Positions 36,818-46,489 of a stretch of DNA of 64,000 nucleotides are shown here, in pieces. Each line of letters opens with the position of its first letter. The stretch's first letter is position 1. The notes beneath the pieces were generated by a model. That model did no database searches, was not told the origin of the DNA, and saw nothing but the letters and a program-made list of their open reading frames with translations. Position numbers and translations under genes: made by a program. The stretch lies in the NCBI RefSeq assembly GCF_023206395.1, contig NZ_CP066150.1, forward strand, positions 1,550,001 to 1,614,000. The letters run 5' to 3'. The DNA comes from Vibrio sp. ED004 (lineage in GTDB: Bacteria; Pseudomonadota; Gammaproteobacteria; Enterobacterales; Vibrionaceae).

Positions 36818-37564
36818 TTAAGCAAGAGCTGAGTATTCTGGGATTTCATTACGACCACGCAACGCCAAAAATGACAAGAATTGCTTTGGCGAATGGGTGA
36901 CCACCTTACTCGAATCCACGCCCACTTCATCAAGCAGTGAAGACACAAGATCCAGCCCGCCCACGTCTTGGCAGAAATGCGCATCACTTCCGGTAGTAAT
37001 GAACGCCCCTTTCGCTTTCGCAACTCTTGCAATCTCGAAACAGCGGTCGACACTACCAACACGGCTATTGCCTTTTAGCGTGGTGTTGTTGATTTCGATA
37101 GCGACGTTATGTTGGACTGCGCATTCAATCACAGCTTCGAAATCGAAATCAAAATTTGGGTTGCCTAAGTGGCCAAGCGCATCGATTCGACCGCCCTTAA
37201 TCACATTCAACAGCGCCTCTGTATGAGTGGCGACATCTGATGGACGAAATACTGGCTCGTGGAAGCTGGCAATCACCCAATCTAGGTTCTTATCCACGCT
37301 CGGATGAATATCGATTTCACCCTGTGTGTTCATGATGTTTGATTCCACGCCGCGGATAATCGCAACGTCTTCGATAAAACGAGGAAGCACACGCTGATTG
37401 CTGAAGAACCAATAATGTGGCGCGCCCGGCATCGACTCTGAATGGTCGGTAGTGCAAAACATGTCTAAGCCATTTTGTTTTGCCGACTTAGCATTCTCGA
37501 TAAGCGTGCTGTATGCATGACCACTTGCGTATGTGTGGGTGTGAGTATCTACTTTGAGTTCCAT
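36818..37564 (-). CDS. ycdX: PHP-family phosphatase YcdX type
   Basis: A 248-residue trinuclear-metal phosphatase. It has the [12 protein letters not shown] first motif (His ligands), TTDHSE, the GVESNIM glutamate, SFHEP, GHLGNP and the SDAHF motif at the C-terminus, all PHP metal-binding sites. Length matches E. coli YcdX (245). YcdX-type proteins hydrolyse small phosphates; the natural substrate and a reported link to swarming are not settled. Divergent from the HD-GYP gene. Confidence 0.93.
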   Translation of the reverse strand: MELKVDTHTHTYASGHAYSTLIENAKSAKQNGLDMFCTTDHSESMPGAPHYWFFSNQRVLPRFIEDVAIIRGVESNIMNTQGEIDIHPSVDKNLDWVIASFHEPVFRPSDVATHTEALLNVIKGGRIDALGHLGNPNFDFDFEAVIECAVQHNVAIEINNTTLKGNSRVGSVDRCFEIARVAKAKGAFITTGSDAHFCQDVGGLDLVSSLLDEVGVDSSKVVTHSPKQFLSFLALRGRNEIPEYSALA

Positions 37565-37851
37565 GAAACAATGCCCTCTAGCTTGGTCTCTAAACGTTTT
37601 TCAAAAAGGTATCCCTGAACCGCTTTCTGAAAAGGAGTGCCTCGTGGCAACAATTTAATCAGTTTATCAGTTGAAAGTGACAATTAGCACCAAAACGTAA
37701 GGCTTTATTATTACTTCGTTTGCGCCGCACGATAGAACTGATAGAGCGCCTCTCCTCCAGGTATTCCATGCAAAACCGGTAATTGAGCCAATTTTTTGCA
37801 ACCTACTCAAGTTCGTCAATACTTAAACCAATTCACAAGTTGGAGTGTTTG

Positions 37852-40800
37852 ATGAGACGAAGACGATATCCGCTGAGTATCCACATCACTAGCCTTTTCT
37901 TAATTTTGACAACCTTTGTCGGTGCGGTATTGATATCAATAAGCTATCGGCATTCTCAAGAGTTGTTGTTAGGCACAGTGCGCGAGGTCAATAATGAACA
38001 TCGTGATAAGTTGGAATCGGTATTTAAACAAGCCATTGCTCCTGTCATCACCACCTTAAACGTAATGGCAGTTAGCCCGTTTGTGGCTCAACAAACCTCT
38101 TCGGTTGAAAAGGAGTCTTGGTTGGCTTCGGTCGATATCATCTTCAAACAAAATACTAACTTAGTCGCTCTGTTCTACGGCTCCGAGGATGGCGAATTTA
38201 GAATTTTTCGCCCATTAAGCACCAACAAACAAAGAGCCGACAACAATGCACCCGCCAAAGCGACCATGATGGTCAGCAGTACCAATCTAGACGGCGAAAA
38301 CTTCATTACCTTTTTAGACGGTGCGCACCAAGTGATCAGCACCATGCAAGCCGAGAGTAAGTTCAACCCAACCACTCGACCTTGGTTTCGTAACGCCAAA
38401 CCAGACGGCTCAATACAACTCTCTGAACCCTATCTGTTCTATTTCCTGCAAACCAACGGTATTACACTTTCTAGGCGCTCGGCAGATGGCAAGCATGTGG
38501 TAGGCGCTGACTTCACGCTCAGTTCACTCTCTTCTCAGATCAGTGAGCTGGCTTATTCTCCACAAACCAGACTCGCTCTATTTGACCAACACTTTAACCT
38601 TCTTGGTCAACATCAACTTAATTTAACGACCTCGAACCTCACACTCGAAGCTAGAAATGCCAACATTAGTAATGGGCAAAGCACAGGTAAACTCTCTGGT
38701 AGTGAGCAAGAACAAAGCTTCTTCAACATCCCTAAACGAGACCAAATGGATGCGTTAAAAGCATCTGTTTTGGGCCCACTAATCTCAGATGAGCAGAAAT
38801 TTAGTCTCAACCTAAAAAACGTAGAGTACAACCTGAACACATGGGCACTGACCTTAACTCCGGTTGAGCTCACTCAACATGTCACGCTATATTTGGCAGA
38901 AGCAACACCACACAATGATCTGCTGGCTGACCTCATCTCCATGCGTGATAAGCAAGTGGCTGTTGCAATTGGTATGTTGTTTATCTGTTTCGGCATCGTA
39001 TGGTTTGTGGCGAATCGCTTATCTCAACCACTCAATACACTCATGCAACTCACAGACAACATTGCGCGATTTGATTTCAGACGAACCCACTATCCCAAAA
39101 GCATGATTCAAGAAGTAGCGAACCTCACCCACTCTATCGAGCTCATGGAGCATACACTTCATGATTTAATCACCCTACTTCGAGACACGGCGGGTAATCA
39201 GGAATTTTCGATACTCGCTAAGAACATTGCTCACCAAAGTTATTTAATTACCAAAGCTGAAACCATCGTGCTTTTCACTCAATCAGAAGAAAAAGATGTG
39301 TTTGATACGGCTGCTAATCTCGCCATTATTCCTTTTAAAGCGGACATCAATGACTTCATCAAGCATACCCCTTGGTTACTGTGTCAGCTTAAATCTGGAG
39401 AGACGATCCACCTTAATCGAGAAGATAACGTTCTTAACTATTATCAGGATTCTATCTTCAATTCAGACCTGTATCTGTTCCCGCTTTTAAACCGTGAAAA
39501 GCTGTTGGTGGGCATTGTGGCGATTGGCTATGAAAGACCGATCACCAAGATACAGGCCGACAAGCATGCCTTTTTAAGAGAGCTGCTCAGCTTTGCGGAA
39601 ATAGCTAAAGATAATATCGACCAAATGCAGCAACAGAAAAATATGCTCAACGCTTTCATCGAGTTGATTGCATCGGCGATTGATACCAAATCACCTTACA
39701 CCGGTGGCCATTGCCAAAGAGTCCCAGAACTGACCAAGTGGCTAACACAAGCCACGATTGATGATGACCGTTATTACCCGCAATTTTCATTAGATAATAA
39801 GCAGTGGGAAGAGTTGATGCTCGCTGCATGGCTTCATGACTGCGGCAAGGTGACTACGCCTGAATATGTGGTAGACAAGGCAACAAAACTGGAAACGATT
39901 TACGACCGAATCCACGAAGTGCGAATGCGTTTTGAGTTGTTGAAACAGCAAGCAGAAACCGACTACTGGAAAGCAATAGCGAACGGTGCGCTACAAGAAG
40001 AACAACTCAAAATACTCGAGCAAAGCCTGTCCGAACTGGATGAGGAGTTTACCTTTGTTGCGGAGTGTAACCTTGGTGGCGAATCGATGACGGAAGAGCA
40101 GCTAGAACGCTTAGATCAAATAGCCAAACGCCAATGGAAGCGCACATTGGACGACCAACTCGGTTTATCTTGGTCTGAAAAAGAGAGATTCCGTACACAA
40201 CAAGACACGACAGAGAAAGGTCAAACTGAGCCCGCAAATACAGAACAGGCTTTGCCAGTCATGGAGCCTCTACTTGCTGACAAACCCGAGCATAAAATAC
40301 CTTGGGACAATGGCTTTAACCCGGCAGATGTGTGGCAAGAAGCGTTTGTGCTCAAGCCCGGAGAGGTCAAATACAATCAAGGTGAACTGCACAATTTGAA
40401 AGTACGTCGTGGTACCTTAAACGATGAAGAACGCTTTATGATCAACGACCATATTATTCAGACCTTCACCATGCTCAACAAGCTCCCTTACCCTTCTTAC
40501 CTCAAGAACATCCCAGATATCGCTAGCGGTCACCACGAACGCATTGATGGCAAGGGCTACCCAAGAGGCTTGAACGAAGACCAACTGCCACTGCCGTCTA
40601 GAGCGATGGCAATTGCCGATGTGTTTGAGGCCCTTACTTCAAGCGATAGACCATATAAGAAAGGCAAGTTGCTCAGCGAATCACTCAACATCATGACCGA
40701 CATGGCCACCAGCGGGCATATCGATCCAAAACTGTATTTACTGTTCTTAGAAAACAAAATCTATGACAAATACGCTGAGCGATTCCTTGAAGCTAACCAG

Positions 40801-40866
40801 CGCTGTGAGATCGACCAGAACCAGCACATTGAACGAGTTAAAGAGTACATACGCTCATTGTTTTAG
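37852..40866 (+). CDS. Large membrane HD-GYP c-di-GMP phosphodiesterase with Cache and HAMP
   Basis: A 1004-residue protein from ATG 37852 (GGAG 7 bp upstream; the frame before uses TTG). Order: helix 1 (ITSLFLILTTFVGAVLISI), periplasmic sensor of about 330 residues with a Cache look (RPWFRNAKPDGSIQLSEPY), helix 2 (VAVAIGMLFICFGIVWFVA), HAMP (RLSQPLNTLMQLTDNIARF), a GAF-like part, then HD-GYP. H662-D663-CGK666 and H894-H895-E-x2-D-x2-GYP are present, so it should cleave c-di-GMP. The stretch between these motifs is about 228 residues, against about 60 in a plain HD-GYP domain. The long insertion is acidic, Gln-rich and partly coiled. Confidence 0.93.
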   Translation: MRRRRYPLSIHITSLFLILTTFVGAVLISISYRHSQELLLGTVREVNNEHRDKLESVFKQAIAPVITTLNVMAVSPFVAQQTSSVEKESWLASVDIIFKQNTNLVALFYGSEDGEFRIFRPLSTNKQRADNNAPAKATMMVSSTNLDGENFITFLDGAHQVISTMQAESKFNPTTRPWFRNAKPDGSIQLSEPYLFYFLQTNGITLSRRSADGKHVVGADFTLSSLSSQISELAYSPQTRLALFDQHFNLLGQHQLNLTTSNLTLEARNANISNGQSTGKLSGSEQEQSFFNIPKRDQMDALKASVLGPLISDEQKFSLNLKNVEYNLNTWALTLTPVELTQHVTLYLAEATPHNDLLADLISMRDKQVAVAIGMLFICFGIVWFVANRLSQPLNTLMQLTDNIARFDFRRTHYPKSMIQEVANLTHSIELMEHTLHDLITLLRDTAGNQEFSILAKNIAHQSYLITKAETIVLFTQSEEKDVFDTAANLAIIPFKADINDFIKHTPWLLCQLKSGETIHLNREDNVLNYYQDSIFNSDLYLFPLLNREKLLVGIVAIGYERPITKIQADKHAFLRELLSFAEIAKDNIDQMQQQKNMLNAFIELIASAIDTKSPYTGGHCQRVPELTKWLTQATIDDDRYYPQFSLDNKQWEELMLAAWLHDCGKVTTPEYVVDKATKLETIYDRIHEVRMRFELLKQQAETDYWKAIANGALQEEQLKILEQSLSELDEEFTFVAECNLGGESMTEEQLERLDQIAKRQWKRTLDDQLGLSWSEKERFRTQQDTTEKGQTEPANTEQALPVMEPLLADKPEHKIPWDNGFNPADVWQEAFVLKPGEVKYNQGELHNLKVRRGTLNDEERFMINDHIIQTFTMLNKLPYPSYLKNIPDIASGHHERIDGKGYPRGLNEDQLPLPSRAMAIADVFEALTSSDRPYKKGKLLSESLNIMTDMATSGHIDPKLYLLFLENKIYDKYAERFLEANQRCEIDQNQHIERVKEYIRSLF

Positions 40867-40913
40867 GCTAACCATTCAGAGGATAAGTTTCATAAGCTCA
40901 TTGGTTAGCTTTT
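40867..40913. terminator. Hairpin between the HD-GYP gene and the DMT gene
   Basis: GCTAACCA / TGGTTAGC stem with a long 27-base loop, then TTTT on the plus strand. It overlaps the stop of the convergent gene. Confidence 0.5.
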
Positions 40914-41915
40914 AGCTGCAGAGTCCAACACCGCTTTATTCGCTACCACCATTGTGGTGTGCGGTCTCTGGTTGGCTTTCGCCTTGCTGTGTCTTTTTGC
41001 CAGCAATGTATTGGTGATGCTCGCCACGACAATTAGGTTAATGCCAATCATCTGCTGAGTAGAAAATACATCATCAAAGAACAAGCCCTGCCATAACGCA
41101 CTAAACAGCATGTTAGTAAAAATCAGAGGTGCTAATTGGGAGCCACTGTCTGCCAACTTGTACGCTTTCGAACGGAAGATCTGCGTATTGATGGTGAACA
41201 ACGCTAATCCAAGTGCGCCCAGCCCTATCCAACGTAAGTCATCAAAAGACAACAGTGCCGACAAGCTGCCTGTGCTTTCAATTACCTCTGGAGCCGCAGA
41301 CACTGAAGTAAACACAACCATAGGAATCACAATGATTGCCGCAACTAGAAACGTCCACGCGTTAAGCTCTGCTGGCGAAAGGCTCGTCTTGGATGCTCGA
41401 TATAAGCTGACTTGTGAGCCTGAATTAAACATGCCCGCCAATAAACCCAGCAACAGCGCCGGTCTAAAAAACTCCGATCCAAATTCAAACTGCGACCAAT
41501 CCCCTGCCATCAGCACTACGCCAACAAAGGTTATCGCCAAACAAACGATGGTCGTTGTATGAATCTTAGTTCCAAATATTAATTTTTCTAACAATGGGAT
41601 AAACAAAGGACCCGTACTGAATAACACTACACCTTCAACCAAGGTTAAGGTTTGCAGTGATGTGAGGAAGCACCACTGACACGCCACCATAAAGATTGCA
41701 CGCATCACCAAAGGCTTCCACATCTCTCGTGTCGGCTTGCTGATTTTGTAAAAGGTAAGAAAAAGAAATAAGAACAGACTGGGTAAGAAAAAGCGCACAA
41801 AGCTCAACAACGAAATGGGCATCGCTTCAGATAGATACTTGGCCATTAAGCCACTTAAAGACAAACTGAACGTCGACAACAACATGAAAGTCGTTGCCTT
41901 GGTAATATCAGACAT
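40905..41915 (-). CDS. DMT-family (EamA) transporter
   Basis: A 336-residue protein from ATG 41915, preceded by AGGAGG at ideal spacing. Ten helices and two EamA repeats are visible, with ATTFMLLSTFSLSLSGLMAKYL at the start. The C-terminal tail is basic and hydrophilic (AKRHSKAKANQRPH). Substrate is unknown. It is divergent from a GcvA-type LysR only 91 bp away, the usual arrangement for a regulated exporter. Confidence 0.87.
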   Translation of the reverse strand: MSDITKATTFMLLSTFSLSLSGLMAKYLSEAMPISLLSFVRFFLPSLFLFLFLTFYKISKPTREMWKPLVMRAIFMVACQWCFLTSLQTLTLVEGVVLFSTGPLFIPLLEKLIFGTKIHTTTIVCLAITFVGVVLMAGDWSQFEFGSEFFRPALLLGLLAGMFNSGSQVSLYRASKTSLSPAELNAWTFLVAAIIVIPMVVFTSVSAAPEVIESTGSLSALLSFDDLRWIGLGALGLALFTINTQIFRSKAYKLADSGSQLAPLIFTNMLFSALWQGLFFDDVFSTQQMIGINLIVVASITNTLLAKRHSKAKANQRPHTTMVVANKAVLDSAAKS

Positions 41916-42006
41916 AATTATCACCTCCTATGACACCCATTTTAGAGGCGTGACGTGATGAAAAATAGCGAGTAATATTAACCATAACTGTAAGGAAAAC
42001 TTACCA

Positions 42007-42918
42007 ATGAAAAAACTCGTTCCGCTTAAATCCGTTTACGCTTTCATAGCTGTTGCTGAGACTGGCAGCATGACTGACGCCGCGCGGGTGTTGTATGTCA
42101 GTCACTCTGCGGTAAGCCAAGCGATAAAGTCGTTAGAACAACTAGTCAACAAGCCTCTATTTAAACGAGTCGGTCGTCGTGTTGTTCTTAATGCCGCAGG
42201 TAAGCGATATTACCGCAAAGTTGCCCCCGCACTTGAGCAAGTGATAGAGGCAACCGAAGAGCTTGCCAGAACGCCTAACGACCACCGCATTACCCTCAAC
42301 ATGGTCAATTCGCTCGCGATGCACTGGTGGATCCCACGAGTTCCCGACTTCCAAGCTTTTGCTCCCTCACTCGATATTCGTATTTCCACCTTGACCGGCC
42401 CTTTTGATATCGAGCAGGAAGGCGTCGATATTGCCCTTGTTCACGGCAAACCGAATGAATGGGATCAGTATTACAGCGAAAAGCTCGGTGACGATGATCT
42501 TGTATTGGTGTGCAGCCCTGCACTATTGAAAAACCAAATGAATTTAAGCGTTGAACAACTTGTGAAACAAAACCCAACCATTGGTGCATTTAACCCAAGG
42601 CGACAACACGACTGGCAAGTGTGGTGCGACAATTACCAAATCCCAATGCCTACGTTCCATAGCAATTTGACATTCGATGTCTCCATTCAAGCTGTGCAAG
42701 CTGCAATTCGTTCATTAGGCGTATTAGTAACGCATCGCTTGTTTGTGAAAGATGACATCAGCCATGGGATGCTCGTTGAACTGGGTACGCCGGTTGCTAA
42801 CCCGCACCAAGATTTCTACTTTGTTTGCCCGAAAAACAAATTAAAACAAGAAAGTGTGCTAAAACTGAGAACATGGTTAAGACATGAATTCACACGCTCA
42901 GAAACAAAACTCAACTAG
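42007..42918 (+). CDS. LysR-family regulator, GcvA type
   Basis: A 303-residue regulator. The helix-turn-helix (GSMTDAARVLYVSHSAVSQAI) is followed by LFKRVGRRVVLNAAGKRYY. The effector domain carries the G-V-D-I-A segment typical of GcvA-like members. It is transcribed away from the DMT transporter and probably controls it. YbjQ follows 31 bp downstream on the same strand. Confidence 0.9.
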   Translation: MKKLVPLKSVYAFIAVAETGSMTDAARVLYVSHSAVSQAIKSLEQLVNKPLFKRVGRRVVLNAAGKRYYRKVAPALEQVIEATEELARTPNDHRITLNMVNSLAMHWWIPRVPDFQAFAPSLDIRISTLTGPFDIEQEGVDIALVHGKPNEWDQYYSEKLGDDDLVLVCSPALLKNQMNLSVEQLVKQNPTIGAFNPRRQHDWQVWCDNYQIPMPTFHSNLTFDVSIQAVQAAIRSLGVLVTHRLFVKDDISHGMLVELGTPVANPHQDFYFVCPKNKLKQESVLKLRTWLRHEFTRSETKLN

Positions 42919-42948
42919 TAACCAATTATCTAACTTACAGAGGCCACT

Positions 42949-43269
42949 ATGATTATTACCACTACACAATCTGTCGAAGGCAAACGCATTGTCGATTACA
43001 AAGGGGTTATTGCTGGAGAAGCCATTCTAGGGGTTAACGTTTTCAAAGATATGTTCTCAGGAATTCGTGACTTTGTGGGTGGTCGCTCTGGTACCTACGA
43101 GAAAGAATTAGAAAAAGCACGTAACTACGCGTTCAAAGAGTTAGAACAGAAAGCAATTGAAGCAGGTGCCAACGCGGTGGTTGGTGTCGATATTGATTAC
43201 GAAGTACTTGGCACAGGCAATGGTATGCTGATGGTTTCAGCAAGCGGCACAGCGGTGGTGGTTGCTTAA
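42949..43269 (+). CDS. ybjQ: YbjQ-family (DUF74) protein
   Basis: A 106-residue protein. The family marks are [20 protein letters not shown], the R-D-F-V-G-G-R-S-G turn, [13 protein letters not shown] and [13 protein letters not shown]. YbjQ proteins form pentamers and have been called heavy-metal-binding-like, but no function is agreed. Good GAGG site. Last gene before a bidirectional terminator. Confidence 0.92.
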   Translation: MIITTTQSVEGKRIVDYKGVIAGEAILGVNVFKDMFSGIRDFVGGRSGTYEKELEKARNYAFKELEQKAIEAGANAVVGVDIDYEVLGTGNGMLMVSASGTAVVVA

Positions 43270-43306
43270 CTGAATCACTCGCTAAATCGTGTGATTACCT
43301 AGAAAA

Positions 43307-43340
43307 ACGCCCCTTAGCTAAATCGCTAGCTAAGGGGCGT
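43307..43340. terminator. Terminator between ybjQ and the endopeptidase gene
   Basis: A 12-bp stem ACGCCCCTTAGC / GCTAAGGGGCGT with further pairing in the loop. The A-run before it gives a T-run on the minus strand, so it mainly ends the M23 gene. Confidence 0.85.
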
Positions 43341-43376
43341 GATTATATTCGTTGGCCAACTTAGGCTTGAATATCT

Positions 43377-44633
43377 CTAACTCGTACGATCTGCTGGCTC
43401 AGAAATCATGGCATCAAAAGAGGCAATTCGAGCCAAAAACTCTTTTCTATCTTTAGGCATAATTGAGCTTGCCATTGGTAAGTTCGCCTTCATTGCATCG
43501 ACGGCGCGACCACGAACCAATACCTCAAAGTGCAAGTGCGGGCCAGTAATACGACCAGTAGCACCCGATAGCGCAATTTTCTGACCTCGCTTAATTTGCT
43601 GCCCTTTCTTAACGAGGAAGCGGCTCAAGTGAAGATAACGTGTCGTGTATACGCTGTTATGTTCAATCACCAAATATTTCCCGGCATAAGGGTGGTCACG
43701 AAGCGCGACAACACGGCCATCACCCGTTGAATATACGGGTGCGCCTACAGGCGTCGCAAAGTCAGTACCATTGTGTGGCGAGATTCGCCCTGTCACTGGG
43801 TGTCTTCGTTTAGGGTTAAACGATGAGGTAATTCTTCGAAATTTTCTGTCTACAGGGTATCTATCGAACGCTTGTTCTAGGCTGTTACCCTCTCTGTCGT
43901 AGAAGAGGCAATCTGGCGCCAAAAACGCCGCCACTTCTCGGTTTCTTAATTGAATTGAGATACCTTGAATTTCTGTTTTTCCCGTTAAGTGATCATTCGT
44001 GTACTGCTCTTTAACCAATACATTAAAGCTGTCACCTGCTCTCAGCTCACGAGCGAAGTTGACTTTGTCTTTTAGTGTGCGGGTGATATTGGCTATCTGG
44101 TTAGTAGTTAACCCCGCTTTATATGCTGACGTTGAAAAACTGCCATGAACGGTGCCCGTATAGAGCTTTTCCTTCCATTCGCCAGGAATTTCATTGAATT
44201 GGTAGTCAAAACTTCCATCGTCATTTCGAGTAAAGGCAGCTTGCTCTACCAAACTTTCATGGAAAATCAGCTCGACGAGTTCTTTAGAGTCACTATCCAA
44301 AAGCAACTCTAGGTGGTCACCAGGTTTTATTGTGTCGAGCTTCAAAGACTCCAGATCCGCTTCCATCACCTTTTGAACGGTTCCATAAGGCAGTTGCCAT
44401 GACGAAAAGATGTTGCTTAGCGTATCGCCAACTTTCACAAAATAATGGACTTTGACCAAAGAGCTAGGAGTCGGTTGAGAGTCGACACCTCCCTCATCAT
44501 TCGGTTGATAACCTTGATAAGGTGTTATTTTTATAGAGATTTCTGGTGCTGTCTCGGAGTGAAAAGAAAGCAAAGCAGCAAGGGAAAATGCACTGATAGC
44601 AATAACGATCAGGCCAATACGGAGGAACTTCAT
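43377..44633 (-). CDS. M23 peptidoglycan endopeptidase, ShyB/MepM-like, probably Zur-controlled
   Basis: A 418-residue protein from ATG 44633. A longer frame to 44690 exists, but a Zur-like palindrome lies inside that extension, so the shorter start is better. It has an N-terminal helix (FLRIGLIVIAISAFSLAALL), a LysM/OapA-like domain (HYFVKVGDTLSNIFSSWQLP), and a C-terminal M23 domain with HNGTDFATPVGAPV (H, D), RYLHLSR and GPHLHFEV. These bind the catalytic zinc. It cuts DD-crosslinks in the wall during growth. V. cholerae ShyB has this design and is induced on zinc shortage; I infer orthology from domain order and the Zur-like box. Confidence 0.85.
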   Translation of the reverse strand: MKFLRIGLIVIAISAFSLAALLSFHSETAPEISIKITPYQGYQPNDEGGVDSQPTPSSLVKVHYFVKVGDTLSNIFSSWQLPYGTVQKVMEADLESLKLDTIKPGDHLELLLDSDSKELVELIFHESLVEQAAFTRNDDGSFDYQFNEIPGEWKEKLYTGTVHGSFSTSAYKAGLTTNQIANITRTLKDKVNFARELRAGDSFNVLVKEQYTNDHLTGKTEIQGISIQLRNREVAAFLAPDCLFYDREGNSLEQAFDRYPVDRKFRRITSSFNPKRRHPVTGRISPHNGTDFATPVGAPVYSTGDGRVVALRDHPYAGKYLVIEHNSVYTTRYLHLSRFLVKKGQQIKRGQKIALSGATGRITGPHLHFEVLVRGRAVDAMKANLPMASSIMPKDRKEFLARIASFDAMISEPADRTS

Positions 44634-44669
44634 AAAATACTTAGCGGTTATAACGAGGAACTTAAAAAG

Positions 44670-44684
44670 TGTTATAACATAACA
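44670..44684. promoter_or_regulatory. Zur-like box upstream of the M23 endopeptidase
   Basis: TGTTATAACATAACA is a perfect inverted repeat (TGTTAT-N3-ATAACA) that fits the gamma-proteobacterial Zur pattern. It lies 36 bp before the chosen start. A second GTTATAAC at 44647-44654 could be a further half-site. Confidence 0.7.
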
Positions 44685-44742
44685 ATTCAATCAAAAAAAT
44701 AAATGAAATGTAAGAAACCATAGCGCGATAGGTGTGAAAGTA

Positions 44743-44765
44743 TGGTGAGCATACAAAGCTCACCA
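44743..44765. terminator. Possible hairpin after the TPR gene
   Basis: TGGTGAGC / GCTCACCA, 8 bp, loop of 7. No T-run follows on the minus strand, so only a weak case. Confidence 0.3.
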
Positions 44766-44796
44766 CCTTAGTTAACAAGGATCTTTACCTCACACA

Positions 44797-45636
44797 TTAC
44801 TCTTCACGAAGTGCTTCGAAGCGTTCTAAGCCGCGTAGCATCTCAAAGTCAGGTTCATCAGCCAATAACTCTCGCATTGAACCACTGGCTTCGATAGAGC
44901 GCTCTAAGTCGTCTATAGCCTGACCTTCAGCGCCTAGCCTTGCATAAGCACAAGCTCGTTGATACAAAGCGTGGGCGTTCTGATCATCCACTTCTAACAC
45001 ACGGTTACATAAGCTCATTGCCCAGTGGTATTCCTGCATGTCCATGGCTGCATCTGCTTTGTAAGTGAGCGCTTCCAAGTCACCCGGACGAACTTTCAAA
45101 ATCTCATCGTAGATTTCAATCTTTTGTTCTGCGGTTTGAGCATTTTGAGCTCTCAGCCACAAGTTGTGTATCTCATTGATGATTTCGATTTCTCGGTTGT
45201 TCTCTGAAATGATTCTGGTTTTACGTTTAAGGTCCCTCTCTAGGACATTAAACTTCTTCTCATAATCTTGGGCGATGTCGTTGAGTCGTCGATCTGCCAT
45301 CTCTTTAGTAGTGTGTTTCAACTCTTTGAGTGATTGCCAACCCACCAAGGCAATAAGAGAAGCAACACCAGCAATGATGTAGAAGAAATACGTCACGGTA
45401 ACATTGGCGTAGTTCAGCGATTTATCCGCTACAGCCAATTCACGATCTGTCATCTGAATGGTGAGACGCCTTTCAAGATCTTGCTGTTCCATTCGCAGTT
45501 GCTTCAACTCATCCAAGATATAGCGTTCCATCAGCGGTCTACCCAAATACTCCTGTTCAGAGTACTTATCCTCTTCGCTTGCAAAACTCATCGAGCTGAA
45601 CACCGAGATAACTGCAATCAATAAGATTCGAAGCAT
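44797..45636 (-). CDS. Membrane-anchored TPR protein
   Basis: A 279-residue protein. It has a signal peptide (LRILLIAVISVFSSMSFA), a charged helical segment to about residue 75, one membrane helix (VTVTYFFYIIAGVASLIALVGW), a coiled coil (residues 100-150) and then tetratricopeptide units (IEIYDEILKVRPGDLEALTYKADAAM, LCNRVLEVDDQNAHALYQRAC, AIDDLERSIEAS). It should be a scaffold at the inner membrane. The partner is not known. AAGGAATG gives a good ribosome binding site; single gene. Confidence 0.8.
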   Translation of the reverse strand: MLRILLIAVISVFSSMSFASEEDKYSEQEYLGRPLMERYILDELKQLRMEQQDLERRLTIQMTDRELAVADKSLNYANVTVTYFFYIIAGVASLIALVGWQSLKELKHTTKEMADRRLNDIAQDYEKKFNVLERDLKRKTRIISENNREIEIINEIHNLWLRAQNAQTAEQKIEIYDEILKVRPGDLEALTYKADAAMDMQEYHWAMSLCNRVLEVDDQNAHALYQRACAYARLGAEGQAIDDLERSIEASGSMRELLADEPDFEMLRGLERFEALREE

Positions 45637-45912
45637 TATACATTCCTTATATATTTACCTTTAAGCTAACTGTATCTCGTAATAGGCATACAAGCTAGGA
45701 AGTCGACAAGTTTGCTTTGTCCGTATTGGAATTAACACTCTAAAACATCATTGATAATTATAAAACACCTGAAGCAACATCATTAATTTCTAAATTATCA
45801 AAATACCGAGTAATACTGTTCTATATAATTAATTCGCGATGCGAATATAGCGAAATTTGATTTATTGCATCGAGTTGAATCTTATATTAATAACGATCAG
45901 AGCGAGGTTAAT

Positions 45913-46428
45913 TTGAATAATCCACGATACGACTTGGTAAGCCGTGTACTACATTGGGTAATGGCTTCCGTCATCATCTATGCAACCGTTGCTGGGTATG
46001 TGATGCACTATGTCACCAATCATCCAGAGCTGTTTTCTTTCCTGTCGATACTCAATATGTCATTGGCGACGATTGCAACGCCATTGCTCGTGGTCCGTTA
46101 TATCTGGAGTCACTTTCGGTCTTCGCCAGCTATGCCTATCTCAATACCAGAAGGACAGAAATGCATTGCTAAGCTTGCACACTCTTTGATGTACCTAGTG
46201 ATGTTCATGGTGTTCAGTACCGGTTATTTGATGCTAAAAGAGCCTTATTCGTTATTTTGGCTAGCCACCGTCGATAATCTAATTACCGATCCTGCAATCA
46301 ACGGCTTCTTCTTCTATTTACACCGTGCCAGTTGTATTGCCCTAGCCTGTTTAATTGTCCTGCATATTAGCGCAGCACTGAAGCACCACTTTGTTTCTAA
46401 GAACTATGTATTGAAGATGATGCTCTAG
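45913..46428 (+). CDS. Cytochrome b561-family membrane protein
   Basis: A 171-residue protein. No ATG is available in the frame; TTG at 45913 is preceded by GAGG at 5 bp and is chosen, although a frame from TTG 45865 adds 16 residues. Four helices carry the His ligands for two b-type hemes: SRVLHWVMA, KLAHSLMYL, LHRASCIA and LHISAALKHHF. Proteins of this group (CybB-like) oxidise quinol and may reduce superoxide or serve as electron carriers. The ISL3 insertion lies about 60 bp downstream. Confidence 0.82.
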   Translation: MNNPRYDLVSRVLHWVMASVIIYATVAGYVMHYVTNHPELFSFLSILNMSLATIATPLLVVRYIWSHFRSSPAMPISIPEGQKCIAKLAHSLMYLVMFMVFSTGYLMLKEPYSLFWLATVDNLITDPAINGFFFYLHRASCIALACLIVLHISAALKHHFVSKNYVLKMML

Positions 46429-46489
46429 CTTTAAACCCTCTAATTAAAGCCTAATTCTTAACGCTCAAGTTTCCTACACACAAAAAAAA

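Noticed and set aside
45730..45770. Fur-like AT-rich sequence (ATTGATAATTATAA) before the cytochrome b561 gene
   Set aside because: Fewer matches to the consensus than the box at 63801 and in a very AT-rich stretch; not distinguishable from chance.
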